Positions 9,202 to 15,751 of a stretch of 36,178 bases of DNA are shown in pieces. The translations under genes and the position numbers were made by a program. Source of the stretch: Candidatus Gastranaerophilales bacterium (lineage in GTDB: Bacteria > Cyanobacteriota > Vampirovibrionia > Gastranaerophilales > Gastranaerophilaceae). Positions within the stretch are counted from its first letter, which is position 1. Every line of letters begins with the position of its first letter. The notes beneath the pieces were generated by a model. It worked only from the letters and a program-made list of their open reading frames with translations, was not told the DNA's origin and made no database searches. The stretch covers positions 1 to 36,178 of the forward strand of contig CALUQJ010000011.1 in the NCBI GenBank assembly GCA_944322865.1, given 5' to 3'.

Positions 9202-9221
9202 ATATACTCCTTTAAGTATAT
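9202..9221. promoter_or_regulatory. Inverted repeat upstream of the sigma factor
   Basis: ATATACT (9202-9208) and AGTATAT (9215-9221) flank a 6-base loop. On the plus strand it is not followed by a U-run, so it is not a convincing terminator for leuC. It may be an operator for the sigma/anti-sigma operon. Confidence 0.3.
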
Positions 9222-9251
9222 AGCAACGTATGAGTAAAAGAGCACTAAAAT

Positions 9252-9275
9252 TCCTTACTATGGTATTGTAAGGAG
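9252..9275 (+). promoter_or_regulatory. Hairpin covering the sigma factor ribosome-binding site
   Basis: TCCTTAC (9252-9258) pairs perfectly with GTAAGGA (9268-9274) across a 9-base loop. The right arm contains most of the Shine-Dalgarno AGGAG (9271-9275), which sits 7 bases before ATG 9283. In the mRNA this would hide the ribosome site, provided transcription starts upstream of 9252. Confidence 0.45.
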
Positions 9276-9282
9276 TGTTCTT

Positions 9283-9879
9283 ATGCCTGAAAAATTGCAA
9301 TACAAAAAAATGTCTATTGAAGAACTGGTTATCCTTTCCCAGCAGAATGACCTGAAGGCACTGGAAGAACTCATCAGGCGGGAACAAAAAAATATTTTTA
9401 CAACTTTTTCTTACCTCACTCAAAAACGGGAAAATATTGCAGATTTGACTCAGGAAGCACTTTTGAGAATCGCTAAAAATATCAGAAATTTAAAAAATCC
9501 TAAAAACTTTAAAAGCTGGCTAAATCAAATAGTAACAAATCTTTTCTATGATGAACTCAGAAAGTTTCAACGCCGCCCGGAGGTGTTGTCTATAGATGAT
9601 GAGGACAGCGAAAATCCGGCATTTTGTGCTAAATTACAGCTTCCTGATAAAAAATGCAAACCGCACGAAAAATGCATCTCATCAGAACTTGAAAAAATCA
9701 TAAAAATGGCAATACAACAGCTGCCCGAACCCTTTCGAATAGCAATAATCCTGCGGGAATTACAAGGGTTAAGCTACGAAGAAATAGCTAATGCAACTAA
9801 TTCAAGCATTGGAACTGTTAAATCCCGTATAGCACGCGCGCGGGGAAGATTACAAGATTGTTTAAAATCATATATCTAG
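9283..9879 (+). CDS. ECF-type RNA polymerase sigma factor
   Basis: Sigma-70 family protein of 198 residues with only regions 2 and 4, the ECF layout. Region 2 is seen at about 30-100 (core-binding segment DLTQEALLRIAKNI, then FKSWLNQIVTNLFYDELRKFQRR). Region 4 helix-turn-helix is at about 145-192 (LPEPFRIAIILRELQGLSY, then EEIANATNSSIGTVKSRIARAR). The linker between them is long and holds several cysteines and lysines (CKPHEKC). The gene is 10 bases upstream of a zinc-finger, membrane-anchored anti-sigma gene, so its activity is probably held at the membrane until a signal arrives. Its ribosome site is inside a predicted hairpin. The target promoters are not known. Confidence 0.93.
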   Translation: MPEKLQYKKMSIEELVILSQQNDLKALEELIRREQKNIFTTFSYLTQKRENIADLTQEALLRIAKNIRNLKNPKNFKSWLNQIVTNLFYDELRKFQRRPEVLSIDDEDSENPAFCAKLQLPDKKCKPHEKCISSELEKIIKMAIQQLPEPFRIAIILRELQGLSYEEIANATNSSIGTVKSRIARARGRLQDCLKSYI

Positions 9880-9889
9880 GAGAATAATT

Positions 9890-10444
9890 ATGCAAAAAGA
9901 ATTAACCTGTGAACAAGTCGGAGCTATAATCACTTTTTATATAGAAGGCAAACTATCTGAAACTCTGCAAAAGGCAGTAAAACATCATCTCGACATCTGC
10001 CCTGAATGCAGTGCAAAATTTGACGCAATAATGAACATGCTAAAACGCGGCGTGCAAGATAAAATAAGCGAAAATTCTGACAATGAGGCGCAAAAGAAAA
10101 TAAAAAATAAACAATACGCTGAATTTAAAGCAAACCTTTCTGCCTATATTGATAATGAATTAGATGACAGAGAAAATATACGGATAAAAAAAATAACAAT
10201 CTCAAATCCAATGGCTCGCAAGGATTTGGAGGAAATGTATGCGTTTAAAAAACTATTACACAATTCGTTTGATAAAACACGCACAGATTTACGATATGAT
10301 TTTTCTAAAAATGTTTTAAATCAAATGCACCACGCAAATGCTACTAAATTCGAGATATCCTTTAAAAAACTTGCAATAGCATATATAATAATGCTGGCTG
10401 CAATCATAGCCGGAGCAATACATTTATGGCTGTCATATTTTTAG
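9890..10444 (+). CDS. Membrane-anchored zinc-binding anti-sigma factor
   Basis: Protein of 184 residues. The N-terminus carries a ZAS/zf-HC2 signature: H33-x3-C37-x2-C40 in KHHLDICPEC, with C7 as a possible fourth ligand. A second zf-HC2-like stretch begins near residue 80 (LSAYIDNELDDREN), but it has lost its metal ligands. A single membrane helix lies near 163-182 (LAIAYIIMLAAIIAGAIHLW), leaving almost nothing outside the cell, so a separate sensor is likely needed. The gene is co-transcribed with the sigma factor (10-base gap, AGGAG before the ATG). Its last 12 bases overlap the end of the convergent gene on the other strand. Confidence 0.87.
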   Translation: MQKELTCEQVGAIITFYIEGKLSETLQKAVKHHLDICPECSAKFDAIMNMLKRGVQDKISENSDNEAQKKIKNKQYAEFKANLSAYIDNELDDRENIRIKKITISNPMARKDLEEMYAFKKLLHNSFDKTRTDLRYDFSKNVLNQMHHANATKFEISFKKLAIAYIIMLAAIIAGAIHLWLSYF

Positions 10445-11098
10445 TCCGCTGCTATTTGAAAATTTCATAGATGCCAGTTTTTGATAATCTGCAATAGAAA
10501 TTCCACGCGGATGCTGGATATTTTGCATATTATGCTGCTGCATATTTGCAATTGCTTTTTTCTGTTTTTTAGAGGCATATTGGTTACGCAGTATCGGAGT
10601 TAAGATGTTGCAGGAAATAATTGAACCGATTGTACTTGTAACAACGTCAACCCCGTTTTTAAATGATTTGTAGTGATCTGCAAGCGGACTGAAATTATCC
10701 TGTTTTGCCACATCAAAGTCCAATTTCCCGACTTTATTCATCAGTTCGTTGCGTTCAAGAAAATTCCTTATTCTTTTAGTTCTGAGTTTACCTGTAGAAA
10801 CGAGTTTTGCCCCAAAACATTTGAGTGAATATGTTAGTGCATAAAAAGAGAGTATGTTTACGGCAGCATCAGCAATTTCTTGCGGGATAAGAAAAGTTTT
10901 CTGTTCCGGAGAAATTTTATCGTTAAAAACAACAGCCCCTACCTGCGCAAGTGATGACAAGATCCAGCCTAAAGTTCCGGTATGAACAAGCATATTTCCG
11001 GGATTTTCCCCATAATTCTGCAACATGTGAACTTTGAAATTTGACCAGTTGCTTGCTATATTTTTATTCATCTTTTGAAACATTTTAGTCAAACTCAT
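10433..11098 (-). CDS. Conserved membrane protein of unknown function
   Basis: Protein of 221 residues that I do not recognise functionally. It has about three hydrophobic stretches: about 36-57 (LVHTGTLGWILSSLAQVGAV), about 76-98 (AAVNILSFYALTYSLKCFGA) and about 150-170 (VVTSTIGSIISCNILTPIL). The tail is polar and rich in lysine, glutamine and histidine. Its ATG overlaps the TGA of the upstream gene by 4 bases (ATGA), so the two are translationally coupled and probably act together. From memory, similar pairs occur in Gastranaerophilales genomes. It ends convergently with the anti-sigma gene, sharing 12 bases including both stop codons. Confidence 0.75.
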   Translation of the reverse strand: MSLTKMFQKMNKNIASNWSNFKVHMLQNYGENPGNMLVHTGTLGWILSSLAQVGAVVFNDKISPEQKTFLIPQEIADAAVNILSFYALTYSLKCFGAKLVSTGKLRTKRIRNFLERNELMNKVGKLDFDVAKQDNFSPLADHYKSFKNGVDVVTSTIGSIISCNILTPILRNQYASKKQKKAIANMQQHNMQNIQHPRGISIADYQKLASMKFSNSSGLKI

Positions 11099-11667
11099 TG
11101 TTTTTCACCTCCTGAATTTTTTACCAGAAGGTTAGTTAAGAATTTTGTGAGCGGAGCATCAATCAGGAAGTTAGAGAAAAGCATTACGACAAGTGCCGCA
11201 ACTGTTCCCATTGCATTCTGATATTGCTTAAAAGCCTCATTGTTGGTTGAACGTGCGCCTTTCGGGGTAAATAGTGTTTTGTATTTAGGAATTCCGGGTG
11301 CAGGAATTTTTGACCAAGCCTTTATTGCTTTAATGCAGCCTTTACGTATAAAATATCCGGTGAAGGTTCCTGCTATAATTTTTGCAATAGTACGACAAAC
11401 TGATACTTTACGGGTTTCTTCATCAACATTTTTGTTTTTTGCATCAATAAAAGGCTGAGTCATTAACGCAGACACCCCCAGAATAAGTCTGTTTTCGGCA
11501 GAAGATATGTCGCGCCCGATATCCCCTATAAGTTTTACGGTAGCCGGTTTGTTGAAGGTCGCGTCAGGCAAAAGGTCTAAAGCACCTTGTTCAAAACGAC
11601 GGATGTTCTTTTTTACACCTTTATATATAGGAGTATTTGTAATTCGGTTAAAAATCTTTGTAATCAC
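11095..11667 (-). CDS. Conserved membrane-associated protein of unknown function
   Basis: Protein of about 190 residues. I favour the GTG at 11667 (MITKIFNRITNTP...) over the in-frame ATG at 11697. A GGGTGA ribosome site lies 7 bases before the GTG, and the predicted transcription start falls at about 11699, leaving no leader for the ATG. It has an amphipathic stretch RLILGVSALMTQPFID, a hydrophobic segment TIAKIIAGTFTGYFIRKG, and a C-terminal membrane helix VAALVVMLFSNFLI. Function is unknown. It is the first gene of a two-gene operon, coupled by a 4-base overlap to the membrane protein downstream. Confidence 0.7.
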   Translation of the reverse strand: MITKIFNRITNTPIYKGVKKNIRRFEQGALDLLPDATFNKPATVKLIGDIGRDISSAENRLILGVSALMTQPFIDAKNKNVDEETRKVSVCRTIAKIIAGTFTGYFIRKGCIKAIKAWSKIPAPGIPKYKTLFTPKGARSTNNEAFKQYQNAMGTVAALVVMLFSNFLIDAPLTKFLTNLLVKNSGGEKQ

Positions 11668-11705
11668 GACACATTCACCCAAGAATATAAACCGCATAAA
11701 AGGTG

Positions 11706-11734
11706 ATTATTGCTAAAAATTCCGGTTTTGTAAA
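11706..11734 (-). promoter_or_regulatory. Sigma-70-type promoter for the two-gene membrane operon
   Basis: Read on the minus strand: TTTACA (11734-11729), a 17-base spacer, AATAAT (11711-11706). Transcription would start near 11699, which favours the GTG start at 11667 for the first gene. Confidence 0.5.
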
Positions 11735-11752
11735 GTTATATTAATGAAAAAA

Positions 11753-12895
11753 TTATTTGTAAGCTTTTGTATATTGCGGGTTAACAGCAAGCCATTTAAA
11801 GCTTTGAGTTTCTATTTCAGGCTTGTCAATCACAAAAGTTCCGCCATATCTGCCGCGCATAAATGTCAGATAACCTTCTTTTGCAAGATTTTCAAGAGCA
11901 CGGCGTATTGTATTAGGACTCAAATCCATTTGTTTGGACATATTCAATATGGAAGGAAGTTTGTCGCCTATTTCGTAATTTTCTGCGATTAATTTTTTGA
12001 TATGATTTTGTGTTTTTTCATAATAATAAAATGCAGTTTCGTGCGCAGGGGCAAAAATTGATGTTTCTTTTTTTATATCAACAGACTTGTCATCCGGCAT
12101 TTTGATAACAGTTGTGCCGTAGCGCCCGCGGCGCGCAAGCAAAATACCTTCATCTATAAGACTTTTTAATCCGTCATGAATAGTTTTTATACTTGCTTTT
12201 AATTCTTTTGCTAACTGTGCATGTGGCGGCATCCGGTCACCTATTGAAAGATGTTCTTTTACATAATTTTTTAAATCTAATTCAATTTGCTGAACAAGAG
12301 TCTGCATTTCTGTATCATCTGATATTTTAAATTCAGTTGATAAAACACTCCAGCCGTGTTTTGAGTTAGAACTTACACATTGTATAATCTTTTCTGTGCA
12401 AAGATAATCCAGAGCAAGCCTTGTGGTATTTGCAGAACATCCGATTAACTCAGAAAGTGCACGTGCCGAAGGGATTAACTGACCGCACTGAATCTTGTTT
12501 GATTTTATGTATTGTTTAATTTTTTCAATTGCTATTTCACGTTTTGATGTGAGTTTGCGCAGTGTTGTATTTTTATTTGAAGGATTTTTTACAAGAGAGC
12601 CTATACACTGCTTAGATTCTATATAACCCAAATCTTCAATATGGCGCAGTGCATTTTGTATTGTACCGATACTTACACCGAGAAGATAGGCAAGCTCAGG
12701 TTTTGGCGGTAAAATATTATTCTCCTGGATTTTTTCGTTTTTTAAATCATTTTCGATCCACTGTATCAACCATTTTGCTATAGCCAGTGCTTTGGGTTCT
12801 GTTATGTTCTTTAAATCAGGCAGCGGCAATTCAATATCAGAAACATTGATTCTGTTTAACGAAGATTTGCTGTGAAAAATATATTTTTTATCCAT
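11753..12895 (-). CDS. Transcriptional regulator with four tandem GntR-like winged-helix domains
   Basis: Protein of 380 residues. I see four repeats of the GntR-type winged helix-turn-helix pattern and no recognisable effector domain. Approximate positions: 36-102 (LPPKPELAYLLGVSIGTIQ), 119-185 (IPSARALSELIGCSANTTR), 198-265 (MPPHAQLAKELKASIKTIH) and 291-356 (LPSILNMSKQMDLSPNTIR). Repeats 3 and 4 end alike (GRYGTTVI, GRYGGTFVI). Usual GntR proteins have one such domain plus a ligand-binding domain, so this is an unusual DNA-binding array. I chose ATG 12895 because AGGGTG lies 5 bases upstream; the GTG at 12901 would sit on that site. Two direct repeats in its own promoter suggest autoregulation. 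Confidence 0.85.
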   Translation of the reverse strand: MDKKYIFHSKSSLNRINVSDIELPLPDLKNITEPKALAIAKWLIQWIENDLKNEKIQENNILPPKPELAYLLGVSIGTIQNALRHIEDLGYIESKQCIGSLVKNPSNKNTTLRKLTSKREIAIEKIKQYIKSNKIQCGQLIPSARALSELIGCSANTTRLALDYLCTEKIIQCVSSNSKHGWSVLSTEFKISDDTEMQTLVQQIELDLKNYVKEHLSIGDRMPPHAQLAKELKASIKTIHDGLKSLIDEGILLARRGRYGTTVIKMPDDKSVDIKKETSIFAPAHETAFYYYEKTQNHIKKLIAENYEIGDKLPSILNMSKQMDLSPNTIRRALENLAKEGYLTFMRGRYGGTFVIDKPEIETQSFKWLAVNPQYTKAYK

Positions 12896-12907
12896 ACACA
12901 CACCCTG

Positions 12908-12949
12908 ATTTGTAAATATAATAATACACTATTTGTAAAAAAACAGCAA
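12908..12949 (-). promoter_or_regulatory. Promoter and direct repeats for the four-wHTH regulator
   Basis: On the minus strand: TTGCTG (12949-12944), a 17-base spacer, TATTAT (12926-12921). Plus-strand ATTTGTAAA occurs twice, at 12908-12916 (over the transcription start) and 12931-12939 (in the spacer), 23 bases apart, about two helical turns. This fits an autoregulatory site for a multi-domain binder. Confidence 0.5.
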
Positions 12950-13023
12950 ATAATTTTTTGTCATTTTGTTAAGAAAATTTACGGATAAAAAATACTAATT
13001 TAAGTTTTAAAAAAGCCGTAATG

Positions 13024-13038
13024 TTAACAAATCTTAAC
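13024..13038 (+). promoter_or_regulatory. TTAACAAATCTTAAC element upstream of ssb
   Basis: This 15-base string is identical to 6591-6605 upstream of the MAASQARF pseudogene. It contains two TTAAC units 10 bases apart and lies 78 bases before the ssb start. The rest of the 12896-13116 gap is AT-rich; a TAAAAT at 13069-13074 could be the ssb -10, but it has no good -35. Confidence 0.35.
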
Positions 13039-13116
13039 CGGATATATATCATGCCGGCAGATTTGGTGTAAAATGTAGATAACAGGTTTTGAACGATATA
13101 TAGAAAGAGGTTATAT

Positions 13117-13452
13117 ATGAATACAGTTGTATTAGTCGGTCGTGTAGGCAGAGATGCAGAAATAAGATATTTTGAATCTGGCAAAGTTAAAGCAAACTTT
13201 TCTGTTGCAGTAAACCGCTGGGATGCAAAGACAAAATCAGAAGTTGCGGACTGGTTTAATATTGATGTTTGGGATAAACAGGCTGAATTTGCAGGAGAAT
13301 ACGTGAAAAAAGGTATTCTGGTAGCTGTAGATGGCAGAATTGATGTTAACAAATGGACTGATAAGGCAACCGGCGATGACCGCGAAAACTTCCTCGTTGT
13401 TGCAAATAATATCAGATTATTAAGTTCTAAAAGAGATGTTGAAGCAATATGA
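13117..13452 (+). CDS. ssb: Single-stranded DNA-binding protein, short form
   Basis: OB-fold SSB of 111 residues, beginning MNTVVLVGRVGRDAEIRY with the typical core NFSVAVNRWD and WFNIDVWDKQAE. SSB coats single-stranded DNA during replication and repair, normally as a tetramer. The protein ends KRDVEAI straight after the OB fold. It therefore lacks the glycine-rich linker and acidic C-terminal tip (DDDIPF-like) by which most bacterial SSBs recruit partners. AGAGG precedes the ATG. Its stop overlaps the start of the next gene by 4 bases (ATGA), so it is translationally coupled to a sugar-acid kinase, an unusual partner. A second, full-length SSB may exist elsewhere in the genome. Confidence 0.9.
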   Translation: MNTVVLVGRVGRDAEIRYFESGKVKANFSVAVNRWDAKTKSEVADWFNIDVWDKQAEFAGEYVKKGILVAVDGRIDVNKWTDKATGDDRENFLVVANNIRLLSSKRDVEAI

Positions 13453-14765
13453 TAGTAACCTCAAATATAGTCGGAATAGTCGCTGATGATTTGACTGGCG
13501 CTAATGATACCGCTTTACAATTTCATTTACAGGGAGCTAACACGCAGATATTATTATCTAACGATGTTGAACCCTTGAATATTAAAAATACCCAGACCTG
13601 GGCTGTTTCTACTGAATCGCGCAATATTTCGCAAGAAGAAGCGTTTCAGGCGGTTAAGTCTGCTGCTCAAATGCTTGTAGACAAAATTAATCCGGATTAT
13701 TTTTACAAAAAAATTGATTCAACCCTAAGAGGAAATATTGCGGTTGAAGTTTTAGCATTATTAGATACTCTTAACTGGGATGCGGCAGTTGTCGTACCGG
13801 CGTTTCCGCAAGAAGGGCGTATTACGGTCGGTGGATACCATTTATTAAAAGGGGTGCCTATTGAGCGTACGGAAATGGCACGCGATCCACGCTTCCCTAT
13901 TTTTGAATCGCATATACCGACATTATTCGACTCTCAATTGGATGATGAATGCAAAGAATTAATCGGAACAATTGAGCTTAAAACAGTTATGAACGGAGCC
14001 GGACCTATACTTATGGAGCTTAACAATCTTATCGCTTCCGGCAAAAAATTGATCATAGCTGACGCTGTATCAACTGTAGATATTGAACAACTTGCGCTTG
14101 CTATAAACAAATCCGACTACAACATTTTACCCGCTGGAACGGCTGCTTTTGCACGCTCTCTTGCTGAATTGTGGTTTGTTGATCTTGATAACAGCCATAT
14201 TGTCAAAACTTTTCCTGAATTGCCTAAATTGATTATCTCAGGCAGTGCTAACCAGATTTCTACAAATCAGATTAAAACTCTGGAAAACAGTGATGATATT
14301 GATGCCTTGGTTATTAGTTTAAACTTGGAAAATATAATGAACGGTGTAACAGATGCTCTTGTTGAACGTATAGTATCAAATTTGGGGCAAAAAAATACTG
14401 TTCTTGTTCACACATCTCAGTTAATACAGAATTTTGACGGCTTTTCCGAAGATTCTCTTAACGCAGAACTTACAAGAGAAAAATTGGCAATACTTATTAC
14501 TGATTACCTTGCAGAATTAACACGCAGAGTTATTGAAAAACGTGAAGTTATTCTTGTGACGCTCGGCGGGGAAACCTCTTACAAATGCTGTAATGCAATA
14601 GGGGCTAATCAATTGCAGCTGATTGATGAAGTCGTGCCGGCAATAGCACTCTGTATGGATCACAATGCACAATGGATTGTGACAAAATCCGGTAATCTAG
14701 GGAATGCCAATACTCTTATTGATATTCTCAAATATTTTGAATCACATGAAAGTTCGGCAGGTTAA
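13449..14765 (+). CDS. Four-carbon acid sugar kinase family protein (DUF1537/OtnK type)
   Basis: Protein of 438 residues of the four-carbon acid sugar kinase family. The N-terminal substrate domain begins GIVADDLTGANDTALQF, and the C-terminal nucleotide-binding domain includes VTLGGETSYKCC and WIVTKSGNLGN. Characterised relatives (OtnK, DtnK) phosphorylate D-erythronate, L-threonate or D-threonate at the 4-position. The gene is followed at once by a PdxA-type dehydrogenase, the known partner that oxidises the 4-phospho acid, so a tetronate catabolic pair is likely. No transporter or aldolase is seen nearby. It overlaps ssb by 4 bases. Confidence 0.87.
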   Translation: MIVTSNIVGIVADDLTGANDTALQFHLQGANTQILLSNDVEPLNIKNTQTWAVSTESRNISQEEAFQAVKSAAQMLVDKINPDYFYKKIDSTLRGNIAVEVLALLDTLNWDAAVVVPAFPQEGRITVGGYHLLKGVPIERTEMARDPRFPIFESHIPTLFDSQLDDECKELIGTIELKTVMNGAGPILMELNNLIASGKKLIIADAVSTVDIEQLALAINKSDYNILPAGTAAFARSLAELWFVDLDNSHIVKTFPELPKLIISGSANQISTNQIKTLENSDDIDALVISLNLENIMNGVTDALVERIVSNLGQKNTVLVHTSQLIQNFDGFSEDSLNAELTREKLAILITDYLAELTRRVIEKREVILVTLGGETSYKCCNAIGANQLQLIDEVVPAIALCMDHNAQWIVTKSGNLGNANTLIDILKYFESHESSAG

Positions 14766-14766
14766 A

Positions 14767-15687
14767 ATGTATCAGGACAAAATAGCAATTACAACAGGTG
14801 ATCCTGACGGGATTGGGGCAGAAGTTACAATAAAAGCCTTGAACAGGCTTGATTTACCTTTAGAAAAGGTCGTTATTATTTCTAATTCCAAAATATTAGA
14901 TTACTACGGGCATTTAAACACACCTTATGAAATAATTCAAATCCCGTATGATGCAGATATCTGCCCGGGAGAGGTAAAGGCTGAATGCGGAGAATTTTCT
15001 TTTCTTTCACTTAAAAAAGCCTGTGAAATTAGACCTGCGGCAATTGTAACCTCACCTGTTGCAAAAAATGCACTGAATCTTGCAGGACACCTGTTTAGCG
15101 GACAAACAGAAGTTTTGGAATATTTTCTGGCTCATGACGGACAAAAGGCTGAAATGCTTTTTGCTGCGGCTGATTTTCGCGTATTACTTTTAACCCGCCA
15201 TTGTGCATTAAAAGATGTTTCACTCACTCAAGAAGCTGTTATAAGAAAAATAACTAACTTAAGAGAATTTTTTATCCATAAATTAGACATCCCCAATCCT
15301 AAATTTGCCCTTTGCGGTTTCAACCCTCATGCCGGCGAATCCGGTATTCTGGGAAAAGAAGAATTGGATATTCTTGTTCCGGCAGTAAATGAACTTAGAA
15401 AAAACGGCGTTAACATAACTTTGCCGCTTCCTGCTGATACATTATTTGTCAATGCCGCAAACGCTTACCATTCACATAAAAAATTGCCATTTGACTGCTA
15501 TATTGCAAACTACCACGATCAGGGGCTTATTCCAATAAAAACAACAGCCGGCTCTAAGACTGTGAATATGACAATAGGTCTTGATATTATACGAACTTCC
15601 CCAGGACACGGCACTGCTTTTGATATTGCAGGTAAAAATATTGCTGATGAAGAAGGCATGATATCTGCTATTAAAGCAGTATTATAA
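14767..15687 (+). CDS. pdxA: PdxA/PdxA2-type 4-phospho-hydroxy-acid dehydrogenase
   Basis: NAD-dependent metal-requiring dehydrogenase of 306 residues. The start is ATG 14767 (MYQDKIAITTGDPDGIGAE), just after the kinase stop at 14765; a CAGG site lies 5 bases upstream, while earlier in-frame ATGs lie inside the kinase gene. Family motifs: TTGDPDGIGAE, LFSGQTEVL and the metal/active-site box ANYHDQGLIPIKT. PdxA oxidises 4-phosphohydroxythreonine in pyridoxal-phosphate synthesis; PdxA2 oxidises 4-phospho-D-threonate or -erythronate. Coupling to an OtnK-type kinase favours the second role, but it could serve vitamin B6 synthesis if no other pdxA exists. The operon ends at the terminator at 15705. 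Confidence 0.87.
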   Translation: MYQDKIAITTGDPDGIGAEVTIKALNRLDLPLEKVVIISNSKILDYYGHLNTPYEIIQIPYDADICPGEVKAECGEFSFLSLKKACEIRPAAIVTSPVAKNALNLAGHLFSGQTEVLEYFLAHDGQKAEMLFAAADFRVLLLTRHCALKDVSLTQEAVIRKITNLREFFIHKLDIPNPKFALCGFNPHAGESGILGKEELDILVPAVNELRKNGVNITLPLPADTLFVNAANAYHSHKKLPFDCYIANYHDQGLIPIKTTAGSKTVNMTIGLDIIRTSPGHGTAFDIAGKNIADEEGMISAIKAVL

Positions 15688-15704
15688 GAATATTTTTATA
15701 AATT

Positions 15705-15734
15705 AAAAAGTGCCTCTTTGTTGAGGCACTTTTT
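15705..15734. terminator. Bidirectional intrinsic terminator
   Basis: Left arm AAAAAGTGCCTC (15705-15716) and right arm GAGGCACTTTTT (15723-15734) form a 12-base stem with loop TTTGTT. A-run and T-run flanks serve both strands, ending the pdxA transcript and the secF transcript. Confidence 0.92.
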
Positions 15735-15751
15735 AAAATTAATGACGAAGT

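Noticed and set aside
12360-12380. TACA-CAT-TGTA as a third BlaI/CopY-like site
   Set aside because: The half-sites are three bases apart rather than two, and it lies inside the wHTH regulator coding sequence.
12969-13352. 127-codon minus-strand open frame over ssb
   Set aside because: Antisense to the conserved OB fold; no recognisable protein features and no ribosome site.
14704-14766. Longer N-terminus for the PdxA protein
   Set aside because: It would overlap the kinase gene by 62 bases and add residues before the conserved TTGDPDGIG start region.
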